A stretch of DNA of 64,000 nt, from assembly GCA_023091665.1 (NCBI GenBank), contig JALJCQ010000011.1, forward strand, positions 2,232,001-2,296,000. Direction: 5' to 3'. Source of the stretch: Pythium myriotylum (Eukaryota > Oomycota > Peronosporomycetes > Pythiales > Pythiaceae). This document shows positions 45,822 through 58,400 of this stretch, one piece after another. A program made the position numbers and the translations under genes. Positions within the stretch are counted from its first letter, which is position 1. Each line of letters begins with the position of its first letter. The notes beneath the pieces were generated by a model, which did no database searches, was not told where the DNA came from, and worked only from the letters and a program-made list of their open reading frames with translations.

Positions 45822-45927
45822 TTAGAATCTCACCACTCCGAACTTGCCTTTGACTGCGTCACTGTTCTGAATCATGTCACAAAACCACTTACTGCTCTAT
45901 CTGCCATTCCTCCGAGCCGACGCCGCC

Positions 45928-48270
45928 ATGCAGCCGCCGCCGAGCGAGGCGCCGGCCTCGCAGCAGCAGCTCCAGCAGTGTCTGCGCATGCTCGAGGGCA
46001 AGACGGACGAGCACAAGTTCGCGGGGCTGCTCATGCTCACCAAGCTCTCGCTGCCCGACGACGAGGACGCGAGGCGCCGCGTGCGCACGCAGGTCGTCGA
46101 GACGGTCGGCGGCGGCTTCTTCTTGCGCTTGATTGCCACGCGAGGCGACGGCGACGACGGGCTCTCGTCGTTCCAGACGCTCGGGCTCAATCTCATTGCG
46201 AGGTCGGTGTGTGTGTGAGAGTTTGTGTGCGTGTGTGCGTTTCTTGTCATCTGAAGGGTTTCCCTATGTGCAGTTTCTGCCGAGATGCCGAGATCGCAGC
46301 GACGTTTGCAGTCGAGAAAGTGGCTCGTTTCGCGCTCGAGCAGCTCGCGCTCGTAGCGAACCCGCCGTCACAGGCGGCGCACGACTGCGTCCTAATCTTG
46401 CAGGGCATCGCACTGTGTGATGCTGGCGCGAATCTTCTCAGCCAGAGCAATCTTGTGGGCCGTCTGATCAGTACATTGAAGGCTGTGGTGCGCGCGACTC
46501 CATCCAAGGATAAGGAGACGCAGCCTGACAAGGAAGATAGAGGTGTGGATGAGATCGTGGGTGGCCTCTGGTGGGTCCTACAAACCTTGTCGAGATCTCC
46601 GCAGTTCTGGGGCCATCTGGCCAGCTACGACTTTGAGTTCCTTTGCTCGACATTCTCGAGTTCAAGTGGTGCAGTCGCGATCCAAATCCTCACGGTGCTC
46701 AACAGTCTGCTCGAGCTCGTCGAAGACGGCTCTGCTCCTGCTGAGCTCCTCAGTTCGCGCACGCTGTCCGATATTCGCGTGGGTGTTGCCCGCTTCCTTC
46801 GAGCAAAGTGGAAGGGCCACGAACGAGACGAGTGCCTTCGATTGGTGCACCAGCTTATGCGTCAGTTTGAGGTATCATGGACCCTAGCAGGGACTACACT
46901 TCGAACCCAGGAAGGCCAAGACGACGTGTCCGGTGGAAAGTTCGTGGTGCTTGTGCTGAAACTCGTTGGCATTGAGGTACGCAGAGGCTGTATCGTGCAT
47001 GCTAAGTGCATAAACTTCTGACAACACAATTGTTTGTGAAATGCAGATCAAGTTGATGCTTGATGAAGTTGAACTCGCTTTGATCCAGATGGAAGAGACC
47101 ACGATCGAGCGCGTAGAAGAAGAGGCGCGCCAACAACAAGAAGTCCAACGCACGATGGCGATTCTTCCAGTATGCTACGGAATCGTGGAATCTGTGATCG
47201 CGGGTATCGTTTCCAGCGACGACGGCGCGCTCGTGCTTCCGTATGATATCCTTCTCCAGCTCAAGCAATCGTTTGCCGACACGTTTACTGTCGTCTTGGA
47301 GCATTTGACAGCAGTGAGGGATTTCATGAAGACCCATCGCTACAAAGATCTCGTTGCTCGACGCTCACCGACTGTTTCTCAACTCGATGCGGTTGCGTTT
47401 GCTAGCGTGCGAGTCACCAGCGCGTGGCTGGCCGAAGACTCCGACACGTGTGCCAAGCAGGTTATAGATTTGCTCCCATTTCTAGTGTGCTACAAGCCTC
47501 TCGAACATGCGCTCGATGGAGTTCATGCGAGTAACCAAAGTGTGAGTGACCCGGATTCAGACGATGAGCTTGACTCTGATGACGAAGTCGACGCAATGGG
47601 AGAGATGCTACGTACAGCGACGAAGATCCATGAAGCTGACGCCCAGATCGATCAACTCCATTTCCTGCTACCCGGACTACTTCAAATTAGTGCAATGCCG
47701 GAAGGTGCGCAAATCATTGCCGAGGATGTGGAGGTGCTCCAGCGCATTCTTCGCTTCTGTTGCACGCTATGTGCGAATATATCAACAGGGGAAGAACAGT
47801 TCGGCAGCATCCCAACTCTCACACTCAGCCTCGGCGTGCTCATGAACCTGTTGCTGCTTCGAAGCAGCAAAGTGGAAGTGACATCATCAGGGCGCGCGGC
47901 GTCTCCTCTTCCAAATGCCAACGACTGGTACCGCGCGCTCTCGTTTCTGCTTCCTATGGCGTGTGCCACAGGATCCCACCTGATAAAGGAGACTTCGCTC
48001 ACTGAAGAAGAGCGAGGCGAAGACGATCGCTATGTTATGGTCCTCCATGTGATTTGCGTAATCTTGCTGATTGCCAGCAACTTTGCCGACAAGAAGACCC
48101 GTCCAAGCAAGCTCTCTCCTGCCGTCTTGAAGCTCGTGGACCCGTTCAATACGGTCGCCAACTGGTTCATGACGCACCCACCAGACGCAGCGTCAGAGTC
48201 AGCCACTGACCTTCTCGAGCTCAGCCGCGGTTTACTGCTCCGTTCACCACTGCGCCAGGCCCTTTCGTAA
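45928..48270 (+). CDS. Neurochondrin-family protein
   Basis: Three exons, 45928-46202, 46274-46976 and 47047-48270, join in frame to 733 residues. It begins with a Gln-rich N-terminus, then LRMLEGKTDEHKFAGLLMLT, the typical neurochondrin opening. The rest is all-helical, with Armadillo-like segments (CVLILQGIALCDAGANLLSQ, FGSIPTLTLSLGVLMNLLLL) and one acidic loop (SDPDSDDELDSDDEVD). Neurochondrin is a cytosolic alpha-helical scaffold known from animals and found widely in eukaryotes. Its job in oomycetes is not known to me. Confidence 0.82.
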
Positions 48271-48469
48271 CCACCAAGAAACAACACGTTGAATGCCGTT
48301 GGAACTTCTGCTTTTGAAACACATGAGGTGACGCGCTGTCGGACCTAGATGTGTGAGGAGGTGGGGCCCATTCTCGCTATACTAAAATTCTACGCACTTG
48401 GTGAGTCGGGAAAATTGTCCTAGCTATCGTCTCGAGGGTCTTCTAAATAATTGGGTGTGGTTGCGCGCA

Positions 48470-49261
48470 TCAGACAGTTGTGGAAATATCCTGTTCCTCT
48501 GCGGCATCGCTCAGCCGTGAGCGCTTGTGGGGCGTCGGTTCGGGCTCCTCGTCACGCAATCGTCGTCGAGCCGAGTGTCGGGGCAGGATCGGAACCACCG
48601 GTTCAGTGATGCAGCCTGGAACATCTAGAGTTCGATGGATCGCTGACGCGCTCATCACCGAGTTCATTCCCGACTGAATCAATGGGAGGGATATTGACAT
48701 CGTCGGTACTTCGCTCACTTCGCCTTGCTGGCTCGAGGACGAGAGCGCTGCGTCAGCAGTCGGCGTATTTCTCCGCACTCGAGCATTGACGACCGCCCGA
48801 ATGATCTGGTTACTCGCTGACAGCTCCAGCAGCTCTGCTGTCGCCATGCGCGCTTGCGACTGCTGCAGAATGATGGTTGTGTTGATCGCGTACACGCTGT
48901 AATTCGAGCATGCGTCGGTCGGCAACTGGGCTCGGCAGGTCGGACAGGTACTGTGCATCCGCAGCCAGGGCTCGATACACTGCACGTGGAAATGGTGGCT
49001 GCACGCGAGTTCGACGCACGGCTCGTCCATGGGCTCCATGCAGACGACGCAGCTCGCGTCGCACGGCGGTGCGCTCACGAGGTTGGTCTTGAGCTGCTCG
49101 ACGACGGCCACGGCAGCGGGCGAGACGCTGTTGAGCTGCGGCATAATGTAGCGGATGATGGACTGGACCCAGCGCGGGCTCTTGAAGAGTCGGAGCGCGT
49201 CCTTGATCTGCGAATTGGGCGGCGCCGCGTAACGCACGTTGACGCGGATGGCGAGATCCAT
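48470..49261 (-). CDS. RING-H2 E3 ubiquitin ligase candidate
   Basis: Single exon, 263 residues from the ATG at 49261 (MDLAIRVNVRYAAPP). A RING-H2 (C3H2C3) finger is complete: SCVVCMEPMDEPCVELACSH then HFHVQCIEPWLR and HSTCPTCRAQLP. The N-terminal ~80 residues are helical. The C-terminal half is Ser/Arg-rich and ends with a basic stretch (HSARRRLRDE, TPHKRSR) that could be a nuclear signal. No transmembrane segment. RING-H2 proteins recruit E2 enzymes; the target is unknown. Confidence 0.82.
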   Translation of the reverse strand: MDLAIRVNVRYAAPPNSQIKDALRLFKSPRWVQSIIRYIMPQLNSVSPAAVAVVEQLKTNLVSAPPCDASCVVCMEPMDEPCVELACSHHFHVQCIEPWLRMHSTCPTCRAQLPTDACSNYSVYAINTTIILQQSQARMATAELLELSASNQIIRAVVNARVRRNTPTADAALSSSSQQGEVSEVPTMSISLPLIQSGMNSVMSASAIHRTLDVPGCITEPVVPILPRHSARRRLRDEEPEPTPHKRSRLSDAAEEQDISTTV

Positions 49262-50895
49262 GGGGCTCGAGATGAAGGAGCTTTTCGGCAAGTGAGCTGC
49301 TCGCCGAGAAAGGCGGGACGAGTGATGGTCACTTGAAGTGGCGGGAGGCTCTGCGAGAATGGAGGGAAAACCGATTGCCTCGCGACGTGGGAAGATCGCC
49401 GCGTTTCACGGCTGCTGGGCGAGGCGAGCAGCGCTGCGGACGCGTGGAGACGAAGCGGCGCGCGGCGGAGGTCGAAGACGTGCCGGCGCGGCGTCTCAAC
49501 TCGGCGTGGTCGCGGAGAAATGGCTCGGAAGGCGGAGAGCGTCCGATCGAGGCCAAGGTCAGAAGTGAAAGCGCAAGCAGCGGCCGCCGTGCCGGTGCGA
49601 TACGGGGTTTTCTGCGGTTTTGCTTTGCCCCGCCCAGGCTGCCTCGCTATTTTATCCGGGGTTTTCGGTCGCGGATCGCCTATTTGTAGGGTCGCGACTC
49701 GGAGCTTCGGCTCGGCTGCGATTCCGAATGCGAGGAAGCGCCGCACTTGCCTCGAGGGTCTTATTTTGCACAGAGTGTTTGCTTCCCAAGCGCCTCTCCA
49801 ACAGGGAGTTAGCAGTCACGCGGTGCCGTTGGCGTTCGCAGCGCCGTGCGCTATTTTTGCGGCACCGAGCCAGCAACTTCCGCCGTCTTCAACTCACAGC
49901 CTGCGACTCAGCACCAGAAGGCGGCTGCGGGGAAGGGCTCTGTCAAGGCCGCTGACTGAAGCGGCGAGTCGCAGGAAGCGTATCTACGGAAACACCCGGA
50001 AAAAGCTGAAATTGGCGTCCTGTCGGGATCGCATCGAGGTGGCCAAAATGGCCCGGATCGCCACCATCCCTGGTCGAGGGATCGGCAGGCGGGACGAAGA
50101 GCGAGGAAGGAGAACACGGAAAGGATCGCGACCAGGGAACCAGATTTGACGCGGATGCGATGAATTCCACGAGGACACTATGGGCTGCAAGAGACGCAAC
50201 GGCCCATCGAGTGATCCGACTTTCTGGCCGCGAGAAGCCGCCGAACAGTCTGCCCTCGTTCGGAACCGTTGAGCTTGACGGGAATCGATGGAGCAATCCT
50301 TCCACCGTCGTCAAGAGTCCCTTCCGTCACTCCCCACGTGATGTCCCGACAACGACGACTCTTGCTTCCTTCGCACAAAAAAGAGAAAACTTCTTATTCC
50401 GCTGCCAGTTTTTACTCTTCGAGCGACTGATGAAGTTGAGTGTCGAGGCCGAAAGCTGAGACGGTTGGGCAACGGCCCGCGGTTTCGATTATGCACGAAA
50501 CGGCTGGGAGGTGATAACGGAGCGGAAGCGAAGCTCGTGTGAAAATTCCCCGGAAAATGCCGCTGAAGCATGGTGAGAAAATGATCACCAAGCCGTCCCA
50601 TGGCAGGGCTGTTACATGGACGTCCGCAAGAGGGAGAGCTCCATGTTGGTGGATACGAATCACCCTCAACTCTCCCGCTTGGTCGCACAGTCTTTGGGCT
50701 TCAGAATGAACGACGACTGGAGTGGCTGAGCTGTGCCAGATGATGTGATCGGACGCAAGACTCCTATCCTAGCCGACTTCATTGGCAACCGCGTTCCATC
50801 CTCCGGTGCGGACTCGCGCGAAGACGGCCTTGATCCTGTTGGTCCTGCATGACAGTGATATCGCTGAGTGCTAGCCTAGTAGCGATCACCTCTAG
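49262..50895. other. 1.6-kb intergenic region, no gene seen
   Basis: Lies between the start of the RING gene and the stop of CFAP57. It is GC-rich near the RING gene. An Arg/Ser-rich open frame (49520-50149, plus) has no protein-like pattern. I see no tRNA, no repeat and no conserved protein. Confidence 0.5.
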
Positions 50896-53800
50896 CTACG
50901 CACCTGGTTCTTCATCAGCGAGCAGCAGTTGGACCTGCATCTGAAGCCGCTGGATCTCCTTCTTCTGCTGACTGATGACCGTGTTCATCTCGTCGACTTT
51001 ACCCACGAGGCGGTTCTGTCGCTCATGCTCGACACGAGCGAATGGGAGGGCACCATCTCGCTTGGGCGTGCGGGCTGGAGACGCGAGGGTGCGTGCACCT
51101 TTCGACGGCGTCCCACAGTGGAGGGGTGCTAGTTTATTTGGGCTTGGCGAGGTGTCGAGAACGAGGTCGTGGCCGAGCTGGTTTACAGTCACGAGCTGCG
51201 GCGACGACACGCTGGTCTTGACAGTGTGCTCTGGCGATTTCAGTGGACTTGAAATTTCGCGCTGCGAGAAGATTGTGTGCTCAAGGTCGCGGATCTTCAT
51301 GAGCAGCGTCTTGTTTTCCTTTCGGAGCTTATTGCACTCTTCGATGAGTAGGCTTCCTTCAGCGACAGCGTCTCGCCGCACTCGGTCGGCTTTAGCCTTC
51401 GCGTTCTCGAGCGCTGCCCGCAGCGTCGTGATGGTCTTGCTCATATACTCCATCTGCTGAAGCGATTCATCCACGGCCTGCTTGCAGTCATACCCTAGTG
51501 CTTCGTCCGAGACTGCGCTAGCTGCCGGTTCTTGTTGTTGCTGCTTGGCTTTGGTAAGGTTCTCGTTCTTTGCCACACCTCCACGCGTGGGCGACGCTGG
51601 AGGCTGCTTAGTGTAGGCAGACGTTCTGTTTGTCGGAGACGGCGGCACTTGCTTGCCTTTGGATGGGCTATTGATCACGGTTGCAAGAGCAGCCTTGAGT
51701 GGCTTCTTCGCGACGGTTTCGCCCATGACGAAGGCCTTGTACGCGTCTTTGATTGCCGCCTCCATGTCTTTAACGTTGGTCATCTGCGCCATGCGCGAAA
51801 ATTCGCGCACCATCTCGCTCATCGAGTACTCCTTCTTGAGCATATTCTGCCGCAACATTTTGACCTCGTGGAGCAGCATCTTGATCTTGCTATCTTTGTT
51901 CTCCAAGTCTTGCTGGATCGCTGCCTTCTCCTGGTATTCGTCCGCGAGTTCGGTCTGCATTTCGTGGATATGGCTCTCGAGGCTCGTCATGTGCTGCTGC
52001 ATGGGTGCTTTGGCAGCCTCGAGGCTGTCGATGCGGTGGTGTAACACGCTCCGGAAGTTCTCGAGCACGCGGTTGGTCGACTTTAGCCCGGCGATATCTT
52101 TGTCTTTGTCCGACATGCTGAACTTGCACGCCTCGAAGTGTTTCTCGTACTGCATGAGCGTACCCTCGAGCGTGGCGATCTTCGCACGCTCGGTCGCAAG
52201 GAGGATGTCGCGCGCGTGTGAGTTGGCCTTAAGCTCCTGCATTTTCTTCTTGAGCGATTCGAGCTTGGTCTGCGTCGCACTGAGCTGACCCTGCTTGATT
52301 GCTGTGTTTTGTCGCTCGCCATCGAGCTGCGCTTCGTACTCAGCGCGTAGCTTGGACAGCTCGTGCTCGTAGTCACGCTCTTCTTGGTGCAACACCTCCT
52401 CGAATTTGACGTGGTTGTAACGCAAATCCTCATGGAGACGCTTGATCACGTCGTTCTGCTCTTTGCTGCGCGTGTACGCGGCCTTGCGCTCTGCGTGCAG
52501 CGTGTTGCGATTCTGCGTATCCTGAGCCTCGATCAACGCCTCGCACCGCTGTCGCGTCTGCTCAAGCTGCTCCGACAGCGCGTCGTACCGAGTCATCTCT
52601 TGAGCGAGTTTGCGCTCGTACTGGTTCTCCAGCTCCTGGGTCATCTTGACGTGGCTTGCTTCTTTGTGGGACATGTCTTCTGTGTGCTTGCGCTGGGCTT
52701 GTTGGTGGCGGTGCTCGAGTTCTTCGTACCGTACGCGCTCTTGGACCATGAGCTGTTCGGCCTCTTCTTTAATGATGCGTAGCCGGTCGATCCACTCGTT
52801 CTCTTTGCGGTGCATCGTAAACTCGACGTCAGCCTGCACCTGCTCGTAGCGCTGCTGCATCTCCACAAGCGCCGCCTTTTGGTCCTCGAGGTCTTCACGC
52901 GCGACCATCACGGCGTCGCTGTAGGTGGAGGCAGCCTTCTTCTTGTCCCGAGCCGACTTGGCGTCGCCCAAATCGAACGTCAAGTCGCTATCTTGGTGGT
53001 GCAACGATATCGAACTGCCGTGCGAGAGGATCTTGAAGAGCATGACACTGCCGTCGTCTGAGCTCGTGACAAGCTGCTCGCCGTCCTCGGTGACCCGCAT
53101 GTACGTGATGGCCTCAGCGTGAGCTGCGCACTCATACGCATGGCCTTTTCCGGTCCAGGGCAGCTGGAACACGAAGATGGCGCCTGTGGTTGTGCCTACA
53201 AAGAGCCTCTTGGAGTCTTTGGAGATTGCCATGGCCGTTGAACTCTGGCCCAGCGGGAGATCCACGACGTGGGCCTCCTCACCGCCGTAGATCTCCCGGA
53301 TCTTCCCATCCGACCCAGTTGCAAACACACCTTTCGGGTCGCGAGCGTCGGCCACAACCGCAGCGTACTGGCACTGCTTCACAAGGTGCTGCGCGTCTTC
53401 ACACCGAGTGCCTAGAGAGATAGAGACTGGTGAGGGGGTACGGTTGACCGTGAGGTTTAACTCGAGACCGTACCATTGGAAATATTCCAGCGGTAGATGG
53501 AGCCGTCATGAGCTGCGGAGTAGAGGAAGAAGTCATCTTTTGTCCACCCAAGAGCCCGCACTGCGCCAATATGCCCGGAGAACGTGTAGAGTGCCTCACA
53601 CTAGAAATGCGCTCGTGAGAAGATCTAAACAGGGTCTGATCGTAAATCCTACCGTGTACGTTCGGTAGACTGAGACGGTGAGCCCGGCGGCGCAAGCGAA
53701 CAAGTGTCCACCGGCAGAGAACTTAACAGCGCGGCAGTTCTTCACAGGCACCTCTTTCACCTGTCGCAACGTTTCCTGGAGGATATGAAACAATCGTATC

Positions 53801-55150
53801 CGCTCTTTGAAGGTCACAATGAGCTGGAAACCCGATGGATGGAGAGACAGTGCGACAGGCTCGTCCGCGCACTGATGGAGAACCTCATACGAACGTAGCT
53901 CGAAGTTCCAGAGCCGCACGGTCTTGTCCAGGCCAATAGTTGCAACCACGGGCCGGGCGAGGCAAACATCGAGCTGCAGCACAGCGCCGAGCTGGTTGCC
54001 CTGCGAACGAAAGGAATGTTATCGTTTCCCATACTAAGTCAATCCAACAACGCGATGCAATGCGTACACTGCGTAGTAGCTCGCGGTAGTCGATGCGGTC
54101 CTCTTGGACAGTCTCGATCGCGTTCATGGACACGCAGAGCAGTTCTTGAGACTTGGTGCACGCGACGACCGAGTCGAGATTTGGCGAGACTGTGATACAC
54201 TCAAAAGCGACGTCCCCCACCGACACGGTACGCACGAACGCAAATGGATCCTTCGGGTCGTCCTAGTCAAGCCACCACCAGATTTAGTCGCTCAGTTGAT
54301 TCCCACGAAGCACGATAGAAGTATTCACCGTGCTCTCGTAGAGACTGAAGAAACCCGCGGACCCACCGAGCACGAATCCCTTGGCGTGGCCAGCGAGGCA
54401 CTCGAGGCGAACGTAGGACGGCTGGTGGCATCGTGAGGCGTGGACGAGGTCGACGGCGGCGTAGTCACTCGTTGACCGGAAGCAGAGTAGCATACCTCGC
54501 TCAGACACGGCCACCATGTACTCTTTGAGCCAGAGATGATCGACAAAGTGTTCCTGCTCCCGCGTCTGAGGGAGGAAGTTGCCGATCTTGAAGTCGTTGT
54601 TGGTCCAAACCCAGTATTTGAGGATCATAGGCCCAGAGACTGAGATATAGTTGGCATTGTTGGGGTTGATGAAGATACGAGTGCCGCGTGAGGGACACTT
54701 GCACGACGCGAGCATCTTGCCCGTGCTAACCTTCCAGTACGTGACGTTGTGGGTCGGCGCGTCCTCGAGCATCGCGAGAAATTTGTTGTCGGACGAGAAC
54801 GCGCAGGATGCGATGCTTGCGTTGTGCGGCAGCTGGAGTGTCTTGACTTTTACCCGCGAGCCGGCTTTGTAGATAGACAGCACGTGCTGCTGGTGCGCAT
54901 GCAGCGAGGAAAGTGTCGCAGCCCCTGGTTTAAGTGGCGTGCTGGCCGAGGTCGTGGCTTGATGGACCTCAGCGACCGCTACGAGCTCGCGGTTGGTCGA
55001 GACGTGGAAGCTCTGCACGCTTTGTACGGTGTGGGTCGACTGGAGAAACTCCATCGCGCGCGTCTCGGTGTGGAAGTATGCGAGGTGGTGGGCCACGGGG
55101 TACACGACGACGTTCTCGCTCACGAACTCGACCACCTGTCGCCCGCACAT
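50896..55150 (-). CDS. CFAP57: CFAP57 (WDR65)-like ciliary WD40/coiled-coil protein
   Basis: Five exons, 55150-54314, 54262-54068, 54000-53653, 53600-53474 and 53411-50896, join in frame to 1340 residues (human CFAP57 ~1250). The N-terminal ~650 residues are WD40 repeats (ENVVVYPVAHHLAYFHTE, TIGLDKTVRLWNFELRSY, YTFSGHIGAVRALGWTKD, HDGSIYRWNI, SSDDGSVMLF). The rest is a long coiled coil with Lys/Glu/Gln heptads and a Ser/Pro-rich insertion. This layout is that of the axonemal regulatory protein CFAP57 and fits zoospore flagella. ATG 55150 leaves the N-terminus ~15 residues short of the family, so a small upstream exon is possible. It is divergent from the LRR-WW gene. Confidence 0.88.
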
Positions 55151-55498
55151 TCGCGCGCCTAACGCGTACCTTGATGCAGCACAATTCGGTTACGATTAAC
55201 ATAGCGAACCTGAGGATGCGGAAGACGCACCATGGGCGAAGATGAACGCTCGAGTCTACGAGGGCAGTCGTCGCAAGGACAGCTGAGGCCTCGGGGCCAC
55301 CGCCACCATCGCCGTCACCGTCGTCATGGTCCATGACCTCTCGAAAAGCTTTACGCGAGCCAAGTTGGTACGTGGCGTTCCATTCGAAGGTTTCCCGTGT
55401 CAACGGCCCCCCGAATTTAGCGTTGCTATATGGTGGTTTCGCCATCATTGTCCAACACATTTCGTGATTGAGAAAAGACAGCGAGAAGACCCGAGGCG
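55151..55498. promoter_or_regulatory. Shared divergent promoter region, CFAP57/LRR-WW
   Basis: Only 348 bp separate the two divergent ATGs, so the promoters must overlap or abut. A short Asp/Gly-rich frame here could contain a missing first CFAP57 exon; I cannot confirm one. Confidence 0.45.
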
Positions 55499-58400
55499 AT
55501 GCTCGGCGGCATCTTCCAGAAGCGCAAGAAGATCCAGGAACTCCGTGCACCTTCCCTGCAGGACATCAAAAAGTAGATATCCTTTGGAAAGCTCTGATGC
55601 CGATCGATCAATTGATGAGACGGTCATTGTAGGTTTCGCGAGATTTACGGCCGACATGCTGACCGCCGTCACGTCGAGACCCCCGCCTGCTTCGAACGCG
55701 TGCGTTAAAATGTCAATTGCTCAACCTTGGTGATAGCTTTTTCTCATCGTACCCGCGGTTGTTAACAGAGCATTTACAAGGCCATTTCCTGCCAGAAAGA
55801 ACTCCATGCGATCGACTTTCGTCAGGAAGACGTGACGGACCCGCAGATCGTCGCGCTCGCGGAGACGCTGCTCGAAATGCCACTCGTGTCTTCGCTCGAC
55901 CTCCGCGATAACCGCATCACTGACGACGTACGAGCCCTCAGAACACTCTCACTAGTTCAAAGGAAATGCGAACCTCTGACTGGTTGCTTTGTTCTCGATT
56001 AGGGTGCTAAGGCGTTGCTCGAGGTGCTCCGTCTCCAGATCATCGTGGCCAAGACGCCCGCAAAGACAGACCCCAAGACGAAGAAGGTGCTTCCCCCACC
56101 GCCTGTGGCTGAATACACGCGGTACGTGACGAGTGTCAATCTCAAGGGCAACGAGATCTCGGCTGCTGTGCTGGACGAGATGGCGCAGTACACTGAAATC
56201 CTGCGACGAGAGGACAAGCGGCTCGAGATCCGCGCAGCGCTGCACCAGATCGACCGCACAGTTGGCGGCGGCGTCGAAGAAGACGACTTCAAGGCTGTCG
56301 TCAAGCTACTCACAGGCACGGAGCCAAGCAAAAAAGAGGTCAAGCAGCTCATGAGCCAGAGCAACGTTGGCCCCGACAGTCTGCAAAACGCTGCAGCGCT
56401 CGAAAACGTGCTGCTGGCCAAGTGCTCGTCATCACCGTCAAAGAAGGCAGCGTGCCCGCCTTGGGAGGCGCTCGTGCAGGTGCAACACGCCAAGATTGGT
56501 GGCTCACCCTTTCTGGTTACCAAGCGAAGCCCCGAGCTAAATCCTGACACGGGGAGCAACATCCTGAGCTCAAGCGTACAGAGCTCGCGTCCACAGACGA
56601 TGAGCTCGACGACGCTGTCGACCTCGTCGTCGGTCCCACCGCCTGCCCCAACTTCGTCAGGCAAGCCGACGCTGAGCATCGACACAAGCGACTCACCAGG
56701 GAAGGCTAAAGCCGACTTTGGGCCGCCGTCGTCGCCGCCCCCACCGCTTCCACTGCCACAAACAACGAGTCCCAACCAAAGGTCAAGCTTCACACCGAAG
56801 CTGCAGACGAGTGGTGCTGACGGATCCGTCGAGCTAGGGATCTCAGAGACTGTCAGATCTCCCTTGGAGAGGTCAAATTCGTCCGGAAGCTCTGCACTGA
56901 CGCGACAGAACTCAAGTGACACGCCTCGTAGCGCGGTGCCCAGCACACCAGTGTCCCCCGTGCCGCGTGATGACTATACAATGGACTTTTCGTCCTGGCG
57001 AGATGAAGACCCTTTCAGTGATGATCCGGATGAGGCCGAACAGCCTCGCGACTACGAGATAAAGGATGAGATGGAATCTGTACGGAGCCACGAGTTCTCT
57101 CCGAGTGTGGCGTCTCGGAGTTCCGTGGCCTCGTCCTCCCGGCCAACCGGTATTGTGAGCGCACCACTGACGAACAACCAGAAATCCAATGGTGGAACTT
57201 CGCCCACAAGCAATTTCGGCGACGTTAGTGAGACTGATGGGAAACACGGCCGTCGAGATCTATCGTCGCTCGCGTTTAACGGCGGGCACATCACGAAAGC
57301 AGGCACAAAAGACTCACGGTCTCTACAGAATCAATTCGTGGCCGAGAACGAACTCCTCGACACGGAGGAGGAAGAGCACTATGACTCGACGGTGCTCGAC
57401 GTGATGAAGGACGGCAAGCCGCGCAACGTTGCCAAAGTTATTCACTCCGAATTTAAGCGAGGATTTCCTCTACAGGACTTTCCAGGCGACGTGCCATTCC
57501 GCAATCTTGTCGCGCTCATCCTCTCGGGCAATGGGCTGCGTGATCTTGGGCTCTTCAAAGAGGTATGGTGTGGTGCTGAGTGTAGATTTTCCAAACTATT
57601 ACCCACTCACGGCCTTTCCTGCAGTGTCGGTTCCCGTGCGCAGTTGTGTTGGACCTCTCAAACAACGCGCTGGGTCGCGTGGGCGACGAGGAGCTCGCGT
57701 GCTTCCCGAAGCTCCAGGTACTAGATCTCTCGTCCAACCGGCTGCGCGTGGTCGGCGGGCTCGGCAAGCTCTTTGAAGTCAAGGCTCTCCGGCTCTGCCA
57801 CAACCAGCTACGCAGCATGATCAACCTGGAGCACCTCGTCCATCTGCAGATCCTGCGGCTGCGTGGCAACGCGATCACGGCGGCGTCAGCGTTACGGCTG
57901 CTCTCGCTTAATAAGATGTTGTCGCACTTGGACTTGGACGAGAATCCACTCATGGAGACGGACGAGCGGCAGCGCCGCAAGGTCACAGTACACCTGCTTA
58001 ATATCATCCCCACTCTAACGACGATCGGCAACATGCCCATCATGGGCCACCACGCCAAGACAAAGCACAAGCTCACGGCTGTGGACGCACCAATGGGAAG
58101 GTCGCTGCTCGAGCATGACGAATGCCCCGAGTTGCGATCGCTCTGGGCCTCGAACGCCTGCGACATACTCCAGATCGTCCAGGACCGCGAGCCTGAGCGG
58201 TCTCGTGGAGGAGGCTACGACGACGACGACCCATACGGCGAGCCGAGCTACAGCGGAACCTCGTCGTCACCACGAGCACGGCCGAAGAAACTCAACCGCG
58301 ATGAGCAAAGGCAAAAAGACGAGCTGCGCAGCAAGTTCGTGGGTCACCGGTCGCGTGGCAAGGCGCCGCCGTCGCCCGTGCGAGCCAAGACCTCGCCGTT

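Noticed and set aside
49520..50149. 209-residue plus-strand frame in the 49-50 kb gap
   Set aside because: Arg/Ser-rich, low-complexity, no conserved motif, no promoter element, overlapping similar frames on the other strand.
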